Origin: Gambelia wislizenii
Taxonomy: Eukaryota > Chordata > Lepidosauria > Squamata > Crotaphytidae
NCBI GenBank assembly: GCA_030847615.1
Contig: JAUMIR010000001.1
Location: 183,229,001 to 183,293,000, forward strand
DNA length: 64,000 bases
Direction: 5' to 3'
Position 1 is the stretch's first letter. Each line of letters starts with the position of its first letter. The notes beneath the pieces were generated by a model. It saw only the letters and a program-made list of their open reading frames with translations. It did not search any database and was not told where the DNA came from. This document shows, piece by piece, positions 33,209-44,608 of the stretch. The position numbers were made by a program, and so were the translations under genes.

Positions 33209-33492
33209 CAGATGCAGCCAATAGGGTGTGAAAACTGAGTCATTAAGGATGTGACAATAACAGAAAAGGCAAAATTATCAGATATCCTCATTGCTTACCT
33301 GTTCCCATGGTGTTGTGCTGGCATGAATGAGGCATCACTTTTTATTGACAGGCTAAGCTGTCAATAAAAAGTGATTCCTCATTCACGCCAATGTGACACT
33401 GCAGGAATGGATAAGCAACATCATCTGATACTTTCTGCCATTTGTGCTACCACTGAGTCCTAGTGGCATGGTTTTTGCCATGTCTGATAAAG
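33209..33492. mobile_element. Foldback MITE family T, copy 1 with a perfect 18-bp core stem
   Basis: The ends 'ggactttatcagatg' and 'catgtctgataaagttcc' are inverted repeats. The centre 'atcactttttattgacag'-gctaag-'ctgtcaataaaaagtgat' (about 33333-33374) is a perfect 18-bp stem with a 6-base loop, and pairing continues outward with few mismatches. Related copies are at 54283 and 61813. It has no coding capacity. Confidence 0.75.
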
Positions 33493-33494
33493 TT

Positions 33495-34308
33495 CCCACT
33501 CTGAAGCATTTTAAAAAATGATTTTTTAAAAGGGATATATCCAAGTAGTCCTTCTCATAATGAAAAGAGTTTGCATCAGCAGAAAAGTGGAAGTGATTTC
33601 CTCTCCTTCTTGATCATTATTGCTATTACATATTTAAAAGGTTTGCCTGTTTTTGTGACTGTACAAGACAGATTAAAAATATAAATAACAAATCAAAATT
33701 ATATGAAAAGCATAAAAATATTTAAATATTTTAAATGTTTAAAATAAAAGAATAAAGAAGCACATGTGCATGCACCAAAGAAAAGGCAAAAGGGACCTGA
33801 ATCTGTGGCAAGGGTGTTGAATGCTTTTGGGACTTTGATCCGGCAGTCTAAAGTCTATTCTACCAAGGCAACAGAGATGCACAAGGGGAGGGGTGGCTAC
33901 ACTGAATGATTCCTCATAGTCCTTTCCTTTTAAACCAACTGGGTGTGCTTTTGTGGTGGTTTTTTTGCATCAAAGACCTCTTAGATTGGCTTATGACCAA
34001 TGTGAACACATATCTGGCCCAGGAGAACTAGAAAACAGTTTACAAAGCATGTGAGAACATAGGAGGAGAACAATATAGCACTGTTAAGTCAGTGTCTTCT
34101 GATAATATACTCCATCTGGCAAAAATGCACGTATGCATGCACTCACCCACTCTCTCACACATACAGAGACATACAGATATGTGTGCACATGCGCGCACAC
34201 ACACAGAACTCTTAAGAAACTGCTGCTGAGAGCTGAAATCAAAGTACCAACTGAAATTCCTGGATCACATCACTGTGCACCGAAGGGTGTTATCACTTGT
34301 TTATGTAA
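33495..34308. other. Unassigned sequence with a CA-rich tract
   Basis: No gene is seen. A CA-rich stretch lies at about 34130-34205. Confidence 0.5.
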
Positions 34309-34418
34309 AATCATAGAATCTTAGAGCTGGAAGTGATCACAAGAGCCATCTAGTCCTACCATGTAGGAATGCACAACTAAAGCACTCCCAAAGGAGATCC
34401 ATTCAACCTCTCCTTAAA

Positions 34419-34492
34419 GACTTTCAGATAAGGAGAGTCCACCACCCTTCCATGGGACTTTCAGATAAGGAGAGTCCACCACCCTTCCATGG
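34419..34492 (+). repeat. Perfect 37-bp tandem duplication within CR1
   Basis: The 37 bases beginning gactttcagataaggagagt occur twice in direct succession (34419-34455 and 34456-34492) without a difference, so the duplication is much younger than the host CR1 copy. Confidence 0.95.
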
Positions 34493-35036
34493 ATGAACAG
34501 CTCCTACAGGAAAGAAGTTCACTCTAAGGTTTAGGTAGAATCTCTTTTCTTGTTATTCAAATCCATTGGTTCATGTTCTAATCTCTGGAGCAGCAGAAAA
34601 TAAACTCACATCTTCTACATGACATTTCTTCACAAATTTAAAGATGGGTATCATGTCACCTCCCTGTCTTCTCTTCTCTGAAATAGACATACCCACCTCC
34701 CTCAATCATTCTTCATAAGGCTTATTTTCTAGACCTTTGCTCATGTTGGTCACCCTTCTCTGGATGCATCCCAGCTTGTTGATATCCTTCTTGAGTTGTG
34801 ATGCCTGAAACTGGCCATACTATTCCAGGTGAGGACTGACTAAAGCAGAATAGAGCAGCACTATTGCTTCTTTGATCTGGACACTATGCTCTTATTAACT
34901 CAGCCTATAATTGCATTGGCTTCTTTGGCTGCTACCCAAGACCCAGAAATCCTTTTCATATATATTGCTTTCAAGCCAGGTGTCACCCATCCTATCTCTG
35001 TACATTTCATTTTTCCTACCTAGTACTACCTTAACC

Positions 35037-35385
35037 CACCATAGCTGGACATTGAAGAAATCTGATAGGAAGAAAATCAACTCATCTGAAATGTGGTGGA
35101 GAAGAGTTCTACAGATACTGTGGACTGCTAAAAAGGCAAATAAATAGGTCCTGTCATACTTTGGACATATTACGAAAAGATATGTCTCACTAGAAAAGAC
35201 AATATTCTTGATATGTATGGTAGAAGGCAGTAGGAAAAGAGGAAGACCACATTACAGATGGATAGATTCAATCAAGAAAGCCACAGCCCTGAGTCTGCAA
35301 AACCTCTGCAGGGCTGTTGATGAGGTCTCTCATTCATAGGGTTACCGTGAGTGGACACTGACTTGACAGTAGTTAAGAACAAACC
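35037..35385 (+). mobile_element. BovB 3' fragment nested in CR1
   Basis: It reads SWTLKKSDRKKINSSEMWWR, RVLQILWTAKKANK, LSYFGHITKRYVSLEKTIFL and GSRKRGRPHYRWIDSIKKAT, the same C-terminal block as at 13900-14200, then 'gggttaccgtgagtggacac'. AACC occurs close to both edges and may be a short target duplication. It has stops and a frameshift, and the segment between AKKANK and LSYFGH is shortened. Confidence 0.75.
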
Positions 35386-35425
35386 AACTTGCATTTATCC
35401 CTGTTGAAATTCATATCTGTCTGAA

Positions 35426-35742
35426 ACTATATTTAAAAGCAGAAGCACTGGTAAGAGCTATGATATGAAACAAAATACGACTTGTAATTCCAGCAATTTC
35501 ATATATATTATTGAATGCCATCATCTCAGATGCAGCATGCAAAAATTTGGGAAAACCACCACTGATCTTCATACAATATTCAGTAAATATAAATCAGCAA
35601 CCACCATCAAAATTTGGAACAATTAGCAGCAAAACATTTTAATTCAGAGGGACACAACCTTTCCAGCATGGCCACATTTCCAATAAAGAAAGCCTCTGGT
35701 TAACCATGCTTGAAAAGAAGAGAGAATTTCTGGGTCTACAGA
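35426..35742. other. Unassigned sequence
   Basis: No supported feature. Confidence 0.45.
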
Positions 35743-35746
35743 TTCA

Positions 35747-35968
35747 GGCTGCATCTGCACTGCAGAAATAATCCATTTTGACACCACTTTAGTTGGCATG
35801 GCTCAACGCTATAGAATTCTGTGATTTGTAGTTTTGTGAGATATTTTGTCCTCTGTGTTAGAGCATTCTGTTGCCACAATAAACTACAAATCCCAGGATT
35901 CCATAGCATTGAGCCATGGCAGTTAAAGCAGTGTCAAACTGGATTATTTCTGCAGTGCAGATGGAGCC
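35747..35968. mobile_element. MITE with GGCTSCATCTGCACTGCAG termini
   Basis: The left end ggctgcatctgcactgcag pairs with the right 'ctgcagtgcagatggagcc'; pairing continues with 'aaataatcca' and 'tggattattt', and further in 'catggctcaacgctatagaa' against 'ttccatagcattgagccatg'. TTCA flanks both ends (35743-35746, 35969-35972), which may be a TTAA-like 4-bp target. It is a well-preserved non-autonomous element of a type common in lizards. Confidence 0.85.
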
Positions 35969-35972
35969 TTCA

Positions 35973-37610
35973 TGACATAACACTTCAAAGTTTTATTTTT
36001 CAGGGCAAAACCAATCTTGCCTCCAGCACCATCCACTGAAATTCCCATTCTTAGTGCCTGGGAATTCAATTACTGTCCCTTGATGCTGTTATTCCTCCCA
36101 TTCTAATAGACATCACCAAGGAAACCAAAATGTCTGATGCTTTACTCATACAAATATCCTTTGTATGAGTAAATACTACAAACATTTCAATTGTAAGGTA
36201 TCTTTCTGAGATACAGTGCTGTTTAGTTGTTTTTCTCAGCTATTACATACACAAACGTGCGCAAAAACACACACACTTATTCCAGATCTAAAGCAAATTT
36301 GACCATGCTGTCAAATCTGATTATGAAGAAATTTATGAATTATTTTTAAAAGCAGAGTACCAATTGCTCAGGTTAACACTGTGATTGAAACAGAAAGTCA
36401 GATGAGATAAAAATAGCCACTGATCTACATAATTGAATTAAGCCCTATGAGTTGAACATTAGCAAGTGAATTTTGTTGAGGAAAGGGCAGCAAGACTGAA
36501 AAATGGTAGAAATAACATTCTCAGGAGCTGAAGTTGCTACAGCCCCTCCAACAGCCTGAAGACAGAGCAGTGTTAAAAATGGAAAATTTATATGGCGTGA
36601 GCTATCAGTGGTGCAACAGTTTAAGGCCCTGTTCCCTGTGAGATACTGAAAGGGATTTAAAGGGAAGAGAAACCCAAATTCTCATCATATTCACATCAGT
36701 AAATTCTCATCCAATCATCATCATGCTGCAGCAACCTGAGCTCCTATATCCACATAGAGATAACAGCAGACTTCTCTCATTCATGTACTAGGATGTTACT
36801 TACTTTAGACTTTACAAAAGACTGATCTACAAATCTACAGTAAATGAATCTTTCACACATCTGTACATGTTGCCCTCCAGCTGAAAAATTATGGAAGGAA
36901 GTGTTAAAATTTATATCCAGAATGGCAAATCAAAAATACATTTCTGTGGGGTCGCTCTTCTACTCTCCATTTTTACGGGAATGAACAAAAAAAGCTACAG
37001 CATAAAGACTTAATATCATTTTTGCTAATTGAGGCACTTGAGATTGCTAAACACCGGGGGACATTAGATGGACTCTCCCTCTCAAAATAGCTTGATAAGT
37101 ATTGACAATTGCATTTATGGGGAAATTAACCTGCCAAATCCAAGCCTCCTAAGGACTAGTAACAACAGATAATTTACCGATACATGGTAAGTGTTCATTA
37201 TGTATATCTGCACAGATTTTCCCCACTATGGACACATCTACCCATAAGAAATCCTGGAAGAATCTCAAAGTATAACTATAAAATATGTATTTATGTAATT
37301 TTGAGAATTTTTTATGGCTGTTGATAAACATATAATAAAACACATTCTCAGTATTTGTCTCTGTGGAATACTTTTGTGAGAAAACACATAAAATGAAAAG
37401 AAAAATTAATTTAATGGCATAAATCCATTATCATTCTAGCACGTGTACACTGACACAGTGAGAGTTTCTTACTCTTCCCTAGAAGCCCTCACACCACCCC
37501 AAAACTATGCGTCTCTGAAGCAAATTTTAGGGCATGTGGGCATTTGCAGGCTGGGAGAATTGCTCCCTCCACATTATGCTAATGGATGACATTCTTTCTC
37601 CATTATGGAA
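35973..37610. other. Unassigned sequence
   Basis: No gene or transposon end is recognised. A short CA-rich tract lies at 36246-36277. Confidence 0.5.
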
Positions 37611-37611
37611 T

Positions 37612-38000
37612 TATCAGTCTCTCTGACTTTTCTTCGCAAATAAAGATTCAGGAAGTACTCATCCAGCGCTTTCTACAAGCGCACTGATGACTAAAAAGGC
37701 CAATCCGAGATAAACAAGTCCGGTTGCAGAAAGCACAGCAGAAGGTCTCCTTGGGTGATGTTTCCGGGTTGTGATTCTTTCTGCATTGTCGTTTCTCTTC
37801 ACAACTTGTTCAGCGTGAGTTCTCAAATAAGGCTGCAGCATTGTGGATAGTGCGTCTCAATGCCTCCCAATGTGAGGCCAGGGCAGACCACTGTTGGTGA
37901 TCAATTTGGCCGAGCCTGAGATGTTGTTTCAGGAAGTCCTTGTATCGCTTTTCTGGAGCGCCTCTCTTATGCTGACCTGTGGCGAGTTCACCATATAGAA
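37612..38000 (-). mobile_element. Zinc-finger LINE 3' end, second copy
   Basis: It matches 1003-1385 almost base for base on the same strand (aagattcaggaagtactcat, ggccaatccgagataaacaa, gcagaaggtctccttgggtg, gatcaatttggccgagcctg). The coding frame (LRTHAEQVVKRNDNAERI in one frame, the zinc finger in another) is shifted by a small deletion relative to copy 1. It stops at about 38000, so it is truncated within the ELTTG block. Confidence 0.8.
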
Positions 38001-38995
38001 TGATAGAATTGAGAGATTTGGCCTTTTCTGTGATGGCCCCTTCCTAACCGCCCTTTCCGTACTGCAGTATGCTTGCATGGCTTTCTCCTTGACAGTTATT
38101 AAATGGCCTTTATAGACCTGCTTGTTCCTGGCTACTTTGAACTAGGAATGTAAATCCTGGTGTGATACACCTCACATAGTAAATAGGAAACCGTCATATT
38201 TTTTTCCGCTCCTTGATGTGAGCTGCCAAAAGATGACACATTTTAAAGAGAGAAGGGGGATTTGCACAGTTTCACAAGTGGTGTTGCACATTTTTTTGTA
38301 AGAGGTGTAGTGTTGGAAAATGCCATAACGGTCATTTTGTTGCATGAACTAATAAAGGAACAGCACTGTATGGCTTGTTTGTGCCTCTGTAATCAATCAG
38401 TTTGTCCTGCTGAGCCGGCTGTGTGTTTGTGCTTAGCTGCACAAAGGGGAAAGCTATAGTAGTCTTGTAAAAACAGGAATTTTATGGGAATAATATTTAA
38501 TACAGAGATTGAGAAAGCTACAATTTGACATTTCAGTCTCATGCCAGATCTGGGATCTCTTGAAGGCTTTGGAGGATCATTGATGAGCTCTTTCACCCAC
38601 TCTTGACCAGTATCTCAGCAATGGAGAGAGATTTCTTTTCATGTTTCTCCTTTGATTCAAATGTAGCCTTCCCTCAAAGGTGATTTTTAAGAAGTCTTAT
38701 ACAGCAAATGGCATTGTCTGAGAAGGTCGGCATTGTTTGAAAGGGTGGCACAGCAATATTTGAGGGGGGAATCATAAGATCAATCTCAATGATTTTTGCC
38801 ACTCTCAGTTTAAATACTGAGAAAATGTGTGGAAGTGATTTGATGTGGATCCTTGTAAAAGCGTAAGCAGGGCACAATTCCTAAAATGGGGTGCGATGTT
38901 AGCTATTCTGTGGCCTACTACTGTTTTGCACACCTTAGTTTCAGCATGTTCATTAAGAGCGAGGTCAGAGATGGACACCCTGATCTTGGTAAGCC
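38001..38995. other. Unassigned sequence
   Basis: A short stretch (ctaggaatgtaaatcctggt at 38143-38162) resembles the edge of the TGCAGAAAA-family copy at 51195. No gene is recognised. Confidence 0.4.
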
Positions 38996-39044
38996 AAGTG
39001 TGCCCCTTTTTTGAAAAATGAAAATTTGCTTCTGGTTTTTTGGG

Positions 39045-39294
39045 GTGAAAAAACAGAGGCTCTATACAGCTCAGATCCAGGCTATCTAACAGACTGTATC
39101 TCCCTATATCAGGCTGCCTGGACCCTGAGATTCACAGGAGAGGGTCTTCGCTCAGTCCCTCTACCTTCACAGGCACAGTTGGAGGGAACAGGAGAAAGAG
39201 CCTTTTCAGTGGCTGCCCCTAAACTTTGGAACTTTCTCCCTAAACTGGCTAGAACGGCCCCCTCCTTGCTATCATTCTATTGACATGTAAAGTA

Positions 39295-39335
<41 letters not shown>

Positions 39336-39412
39336 CAGGTTTTTAGAACTGAAGGCTTTTAATAAACGGGTTGTAAGTGCTGTATTGTTTTAAACTGTAT
39401 TGTTTAACTTAG
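39045..39412 (+). mobile_element. L2 LINE C-terminal end with (ATT)n
   Basis: Codons at 39060-39283 read SDPGYLTDCISLYQAAWTLR, then ERAFSVAAPKLWNFLPKLAR, the L2 C terminus. An (ATT)n run at 39297-39331 separates this from 'tcaggcaggtttttagaact' and the U-rich L2 3' UTR. The 3' UTR seems to continue after the CR1 at 41283 (tatgtttttaatacataatt). Confidence 0.7.
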
Positions 39413-39417
39413 GGAAC

Positions 39418-40959
39418 ACATGTAAGAGTAAAGTCAGAAAAGCTAAAGCACAGAATGAGCTCAGGCTCGCTAGAGAGGTTAAGAACAATAAAAAGGGTTT
39501 TGGGGGGGTATATCCGCAGCAAAAGGAAGAAGAAGGAAATGGTGGGGCCACTATGTGGAGAAAAATGCTAACAGGGGACAGAGAAAAGGCAGAATTACTC
39601 AACACCTTCTTTGCCTCAGTGTTTTCAGAAAAGGAAAAGGGTGATCAACCTGAGGATAATGGAACAGAGGACACAATACGGGAAATCCAGCACAGAATAA
39701 GTAAAGAGGTAGTACAGGAATACCTTCTTAATCTAAATGAATTTAAATCTCCAGGACCAGATGAACTACATCCAAGAGTATTAAAAGAGCTGGCAAATAT
39801 AATCTCAGAGCCATTGGCAATAATCTTTGAGAACTCATGGAAAACAGGATAAGTCCCAGCAGACTGGAGGAGGGCAAACGTTGTCCCCATCTTCAAAAAG
39901 GGGGAAAAAGAGGATCCCAACAATTATCGTCCAGTTAGTCTGACATCAATACTGGGGAAGATTCTAGAGCAGATCATTAAACAGAGAGTCTGTGAGCATT
40001 TAGAAGGCAATGCCATAATCACAAAAAGTCAACATGGGTTTCAGAGAAACAAGCCATGCCAGACTAATCTGATCTCTTTTTTTGATAAATTTACCAGCTT
40101 GGTAGATGAAGGGAACTCTGTGGATATCACATACCTTGATTTCAGTAAGATCCTTGACAAGGTCCCCCATGACATTCTTGCAAACAAGCTTGTAAAATGT
40201 GGGCTAGACAAGTTAACTGTTAAATGGATTTGTAATTGGTTGACTGGCCGAACCCAAAGGGTGCTCAGCAGTAGCTCCTCTTCATCTTGGAAAGATGTGA
40301 CCAGTGGGGTGCCACACGGTTCTGTCCTGGGCCCGGTGCTATTCAACATCTTTATTAATGACTTGGATAACAGAATTAGAGGCATACTTATCAAATTTGC
40401 AGATGACACCAAATTAGGAGGAGTAGCTAATACCCTAGAGGACAGGATCAAAATTCAAAATGACCTGGATAGACTGGAGAGCTGGGCCAAAGCTAACAAA
40501 ATGAAATTCAATGCAGAGAAATGTAAGGTACTGCACTTAGGGCGGAAAAACGAAATGCATAGATACAGGATGGGGGAGACCTGGCTGAACGAAACTACGT
40601 GCGAAAGGGATCTAGGAGTCCTAGTAGACCACAAGTTGAACATGAGTCAACAGTGTGATGCGGCAGCTGAAAAGGCCAATGCAATTTTGGGCTGCATCAA
40701 TAGAAGTATAGTGTCTAGATCATGGGAAGTAATAGTGCCACTCTATTCTGCCTTTGTCAGGCCTCATCTAGAATACTGTGTCCAGTTCTGGGGACCACAA
40801 TTCAAAAAGGATATTGACAAATTGGAGCGTGTCCAGAGAAGGGCGACTAAAATGGTGAAAGGTCTGGAAACCATGCCTTATGAGGAAACACTTAGGGAGC
40901 TGAGTATGTTTAGCCTGGAAAAAAGACAGTTAAGGGGCGATATGATAGCCCTGTTTTAA
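39418..40959 (+). pseudogene. CR1 reverse transcriptase, one in-frame stop
   Basis: One reading frame runs from 39418 to 40959, broken only by a TAA at 39850-39852. It holds the fingers ([39 protein letters not shown]), the palm ([16 protein letters not shown], with D-x-SKAFD-like spacing; [19 protein letters not shown]), the catalytic [10 protein letters not shown] near 40390-40420 and the thumb ([33 protein letters not shown]). After 40959 the protein continues in another frame (KYLKQCHIVDGAGLFSAAPE). Q in GVPQG is H here. Confidence 0.9.
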
Positions 40960-41282
40960 GTATTTGAAGCAGTGTCACATTGTGGATGGAGCAGGCTTGT
41001 TTTCTGCTGCTCCAGAGACTAGAACATGGAGCAATGGATGCAAGCTCCAGGAAGAGAGATTCCACCTTTAACATTAGGAGGAACTTTCTGACAGTAAGAG
41101 CTGTTCAGCAGTGGAACATACTCCCTCGGAGCGTGGTAGGGTCTCCTTCCTTGGAGGTATTTTAAACAGAGGCTGGATAGCCATATGTCAAGGATGCTTT
41201 GATCGTGATTTTCTGCATGACAGGAGGTTGGACTGGATGGCCCTTGTGGTCTCTTCCAATGCTACAATTCTGTGATTCTATA
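39418..41282 (+). mobile_element. CR1 LINE, long 3' copy with a nearly intact RT
   Basis: The element starts in the linker before the RT and runs to the diagnostic CR1 end: 'ggttggactggatggccctt' then 'acaattctgtgattctat' (41260-41281) with the ATTCTRTG octamer. It appears to lie inside L2 3' UTR sequence, with L2-like sequence on both sides. The 5' part (ORF1, endonuclease) is missing. Confidence 0.9.
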
Positions 41283-41309
41283 TGTTTTTAATACATAATT
41301 TAATCTGGT

Positions 41310-41640
41310 TTATTGTTGACTTTTTGTATGTTTTTGTGGGCTTCTCCCCTTAGGCAGTCCCATAGCTGCCATCAAATGTGGGGATTTTCCAACCCTTATC
41401 CCACCAGCTGTGGGATTTTCCACTTGAGCAATCCCACCAGTACCATCAGGTGTAAATATTCCTCTCAAGCAATCCCACCATTGTGGCCAAATGTGGGATT
41501 TGTACCCTTTATTGCACCAATTGTAAAGACTTCCATGGTGCTCACTGCAATGGCCAAGAGTGAGGGCTTTCCCTGATCCCCATCCCTGCCACAATATAAG
41601 GATTTCTTCCTGTCCCACCTGACATCAACTGTGGAGACCA
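41310..41640 (+). repeat. Imperfect tandem-like array (~55-bp unit)
   Basis: The motif 'caatcccaccag/cattgtggccaaatgtggga' recurs about every 50-60 bases (cagtcccatagctgcc, caatcccaccagtacc, caatcccaccattgtgg), each followed by 'tgtggg(g)att'. Units differ strongly, so the array is old or under-aligned. Confidence 0.4.
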
Positions 41641-41819
41641 TCTAAATGCCCTCAGGGTATCTATGAGGATTTATAAAACTTTTACCCTCAATGGACAGCA
41701 CCCACAAACACCTTGTCTAGATCCAAGCTCTCAGATAGATAACATTTCCGGAGGCCAAAAGTGCATAAAAACAACAATTCTTTATTTATAGAAATCAAAC
41801 ATAACACAGCAGATTAATT

Positions 41820-42080
41820 ATCCCTGTCAATTGAGAAGTGGCTGCCTGACAGTCCCAACCCCTTCCACCAGTAATCTCCAGCATGAGACACAGAAAAAGG
41901 ACCCCTGTTGCAAATCCCCCTTGCACTGGAGATTGCTCATAAGGGGGTTTGGAATGTCAGGTAGCCACTTCTCAATTGACAAGTGAATGGAGCCCCATCA
42001 ATCCCAATGGGTGCTTACCAGTAAGTGGGACTTGGGGAGGGCTTAATGGTCCCTGCATAGCCTCCCAACTAGATTCCACT
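41820..42080. mobile_element. Foldback family F, second copy
   Basis: 'tgtcaattgagaagtggctg' 'cctgaca' at 41826-41852 is the reverse complement of 'tgtcaggtagccacttctca' 'attgaca' at 41957-41983. The outer right arm (ccatcaatcccaatgggtgc, ttaccagtaagtgggacttg) matches the copies at 31190-31240 and 52310-52350. The terminal 'ggattccag' is eroded. Confidence 0.6.
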
Positions 42081-42139
42081 CAGAAAATTAAACATTTTCA
42101 AATACAAATCCATGGCATCACAGTTTTAATTATGATCTT

Positions 42140-42490
42140 TTAAATGTATAAGCAGAAAAATGTGTTGTGCAGAAAAGAGCATTTTCTGCACAAGCAACAG
42201 CATATTCTGCATGGAAAATAAGATTTCAATGCAGATATATTCATTCTTGTGCAGAAAATGTCATTTTCTGTGCAGAAAAAGCCGTAATTGGGTGTGTGTG
42301 TGTAAAAATTGCACGTTTGATTTGCATACAAAACTACATTTTCTGCTAAAAAATTGACATTTTCTTGACAGAAATTAATATTTCTGTATTGAAATATTAT
42401 TTTCCATGCAGAAAATGCTATTTCCCATGCAGAAAGTGCTGTTTCCTGTGCAAAACAACCATGTGCAAATTTTGCACAGATTAAGTCCCA
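42140..42490. repeat. TGCAGAAAA-rich palindromic repeat family, copy 2
   Basis: Many units such as gtgcagaaaatgtcattttc and tgcagaaaatgctatttccc are arranged around a central (TG)n at 42291-42302 next to 'gccgtaattggg'. The right edge reads 'agattaagtccca', as in the copy at 26425. The short frames here are artefacts of the repeat. Confidence 0.65.
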
Positions 42491-42965
42491 AATGTAAAGA
42501 TTCTTTTCAGTCCAGGATTCTTCTTACCAGTGGTCTTCAACACTTGGGAAAAACAACATGTTTTTCAACCATTAAAAAAAATATTTTCAAACACTCTTTC
42601 CATTCTTAGTGGAAGGATCTTGAACGCAGACACAGATCAGGATGACACTCCTCAAGCATTCAGTTTGGCTTGGGAAGGACCTCTGGGATTGTCATGAGTT
42701 GTGTTTGGGAGTAAGCGGGGGGGGGGAGTGTTGCAATCTTGTACACCAAACCTTGGAGAACCTCAGACTATTCAGCTCCCAACAAGGATTGGAAAGTGGA
42801 AATTCCAGCTTTAATCACTTCTCAGTCATGTTAGCAGAATCTCTGATTTCCAGCTCTAGCTCTGTATATGGGAAGGACATCTGACAAGAAAGGACAAGTT
42901 GCTTACGTACTTGTAACTGTAGTTCTTCTAGTGGCCATCTGTGCCCTATATTGTCTCCCCGCACT
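42491..42965. other. Unassigned sequence
   Basis: No supported gene. A G run lies at 42718-42727. Confidence 0.45.
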
Positions 42966-42967
42966 TG

Positions 42968-43090
42968 TGTTTGAATTTGCATCTCATGTGTTGACTTATG
43001 GTGACCCCATGAATTTCATAGGGTTTTCTTAGGGAATGAGTATTCAGAGATGCTTTTTGCCAGTTCCTTCCTCTGAAATACTTGCACCAT
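42968..43090 (-). mobile_element. SINE fragment with BovB-type tail (5S-type body)
   Basis: On the plus strand, 'catgtgttgacttatggtga' 'ccccatgaatttcatagggt' 'tttcttagggaatgagtatt' and 'ttccttcctctgaaatactt' match the tail and body of the 5S-type copy at 15860-15975. The 5S head is missing or lost. Confidence 0.7.
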
Positions 43091-44087
43091 TTTATTCCTG
43101 ATACTTCCCAGCACAGAATAACTTGTTCACTCTCCTCTGGGCTTGGGCCAAATATATTACCTGGCTGGTGTAGGCTGGCTGTTTTATATCCAGGGGATCA
43201 CATATGATATGGGTAAAGGGCTGGAAGATATTAACTTCAAGTCCACCACAGCCCTTTGACTACCCAATTATTCTTTCTCAACAGATAGGCTATGGTGTTA
43301 TAAATAAAGTGGGATTAAATAAAGGTATTCAAATATCCCTTTTGAACCAGTAGAATCTGTGGCTTTGTTTTATTAGTCATATTGTGATGACTTTTAATTG
43401 GGCTGCGATAGGATGGGACAATGGTGAGACCACAGACTCTTTTTCACAATTACTGCTTTTTCAGCAATTGCCACTGGCTTAAATCTCTGTTGAATTCAGC
43501 AGATAGTGAGCAGAGATGGTTAGGTGACCAGCTTCTCCAGAGACAGTGTAGCTAAAGCCCAACAGATAAAATTCTCAACCAGCTAACACTATATCAATTA
43601 AACAATATTCTTGAAACTTGGAAGGACAATTTATCAGCTATTTTAGCACTTTATGTGAACTTTTTTTAAAAACCCAACCATTTTGGAAATGTGTCAGTGT
43701 GGCTCCTAGTGTAGGTGGTTCCATTTTGATCTGACTAAAGTAACTTTTAATACATGAGCAAAATATAACTTTGAGAACCTTTAAAGTACTAATTTCCTTG
43801 CTGATTTCATCAGTTGTGTTATGTGAACATGGCCTCACTGGTTACCTAGCAACCTTAACTGAGTTTCTAAAGAGGAAGTACAGTAGTACGGTTCATTATG
43901 GATTGAGACTGTACAAACCACTACAGATATACTTAGTTTTACAAATGTGTTTACTGTAAATAAAAATAAAAGGATGTATGATTGCTGAGTACTACTGCTT
44001 ATAACTGCAAAGTCAGCATGTTAAAGAATTTTGAAAAAACAGCCAGTAAGTCTGTCCCTTTCAGTTTCTCAAGTATCCTAAATAATA

Positions 44088-44123
<36 letters not shown>

Positions 44124-44605
44124 GATTTCCCAGTGTTATGACAGAACACTAAAAAACAAATGCTTTGAACAGAATACTATAGGGGAAGCAAACAAGAAAA
44201 GAGAAGCATTAAAGATCAGCTGTAGACATTAACTTCATAACATGAAAAAAGCCACCTAAATTAAGAAGGCTGTAGCTTTGCTCAGCTTTTTAGAATATCC
44301 GGCAAATTATACAGTCATTATTTGCTGTGCTCATTTTACACAGTACGTATTTCTTATGGGATGTAACACTTGCTGGTATGAACTAAATTTGCACTCACAA
44401 TAAATCCATCTCTGTCAGATGCATTTGTTTTGTCAAAAGAACACTTATTTTGTTATTTATCAAATTCTGAAATACTGAAACTGTTTCAGAGTTGGTGAGT
44501 TAGAATTATCTGATTATTGAAACACATAGTCCTGTAATATCTATTTAATAAATCCTGTTCTTTACATACAAGGATATAACATGTAATTTGAAGTGACAGT
44601 TTCCA
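43091..44605. other. Unassigned sequence with an (AAT)n microsatellite
   Basis: (AAT)n lies at about 44082-44123. Nothing else is recognised. Confidence 0.5.
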
Positions 44606-44608
44606 ATA

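Larger units (their letters stand above)
34310..35425 (-). mobile_element. CR1 LINE 3' fragment, split by a BovB tail
   Basis: On the plus strand it starts at the CR1 3' end (tcatagaatcttagagctgg) and runs back through the C-terminal region to about 35034 (tttcatttttcctacctag). It resumes at about 35388 with 'cttgcatttatccctgttga' 'aattcat', the next CR1 segment as judged from the copy at 45780-45815. The coding sense (minus) is broken throughout. Confidence 0.75.
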
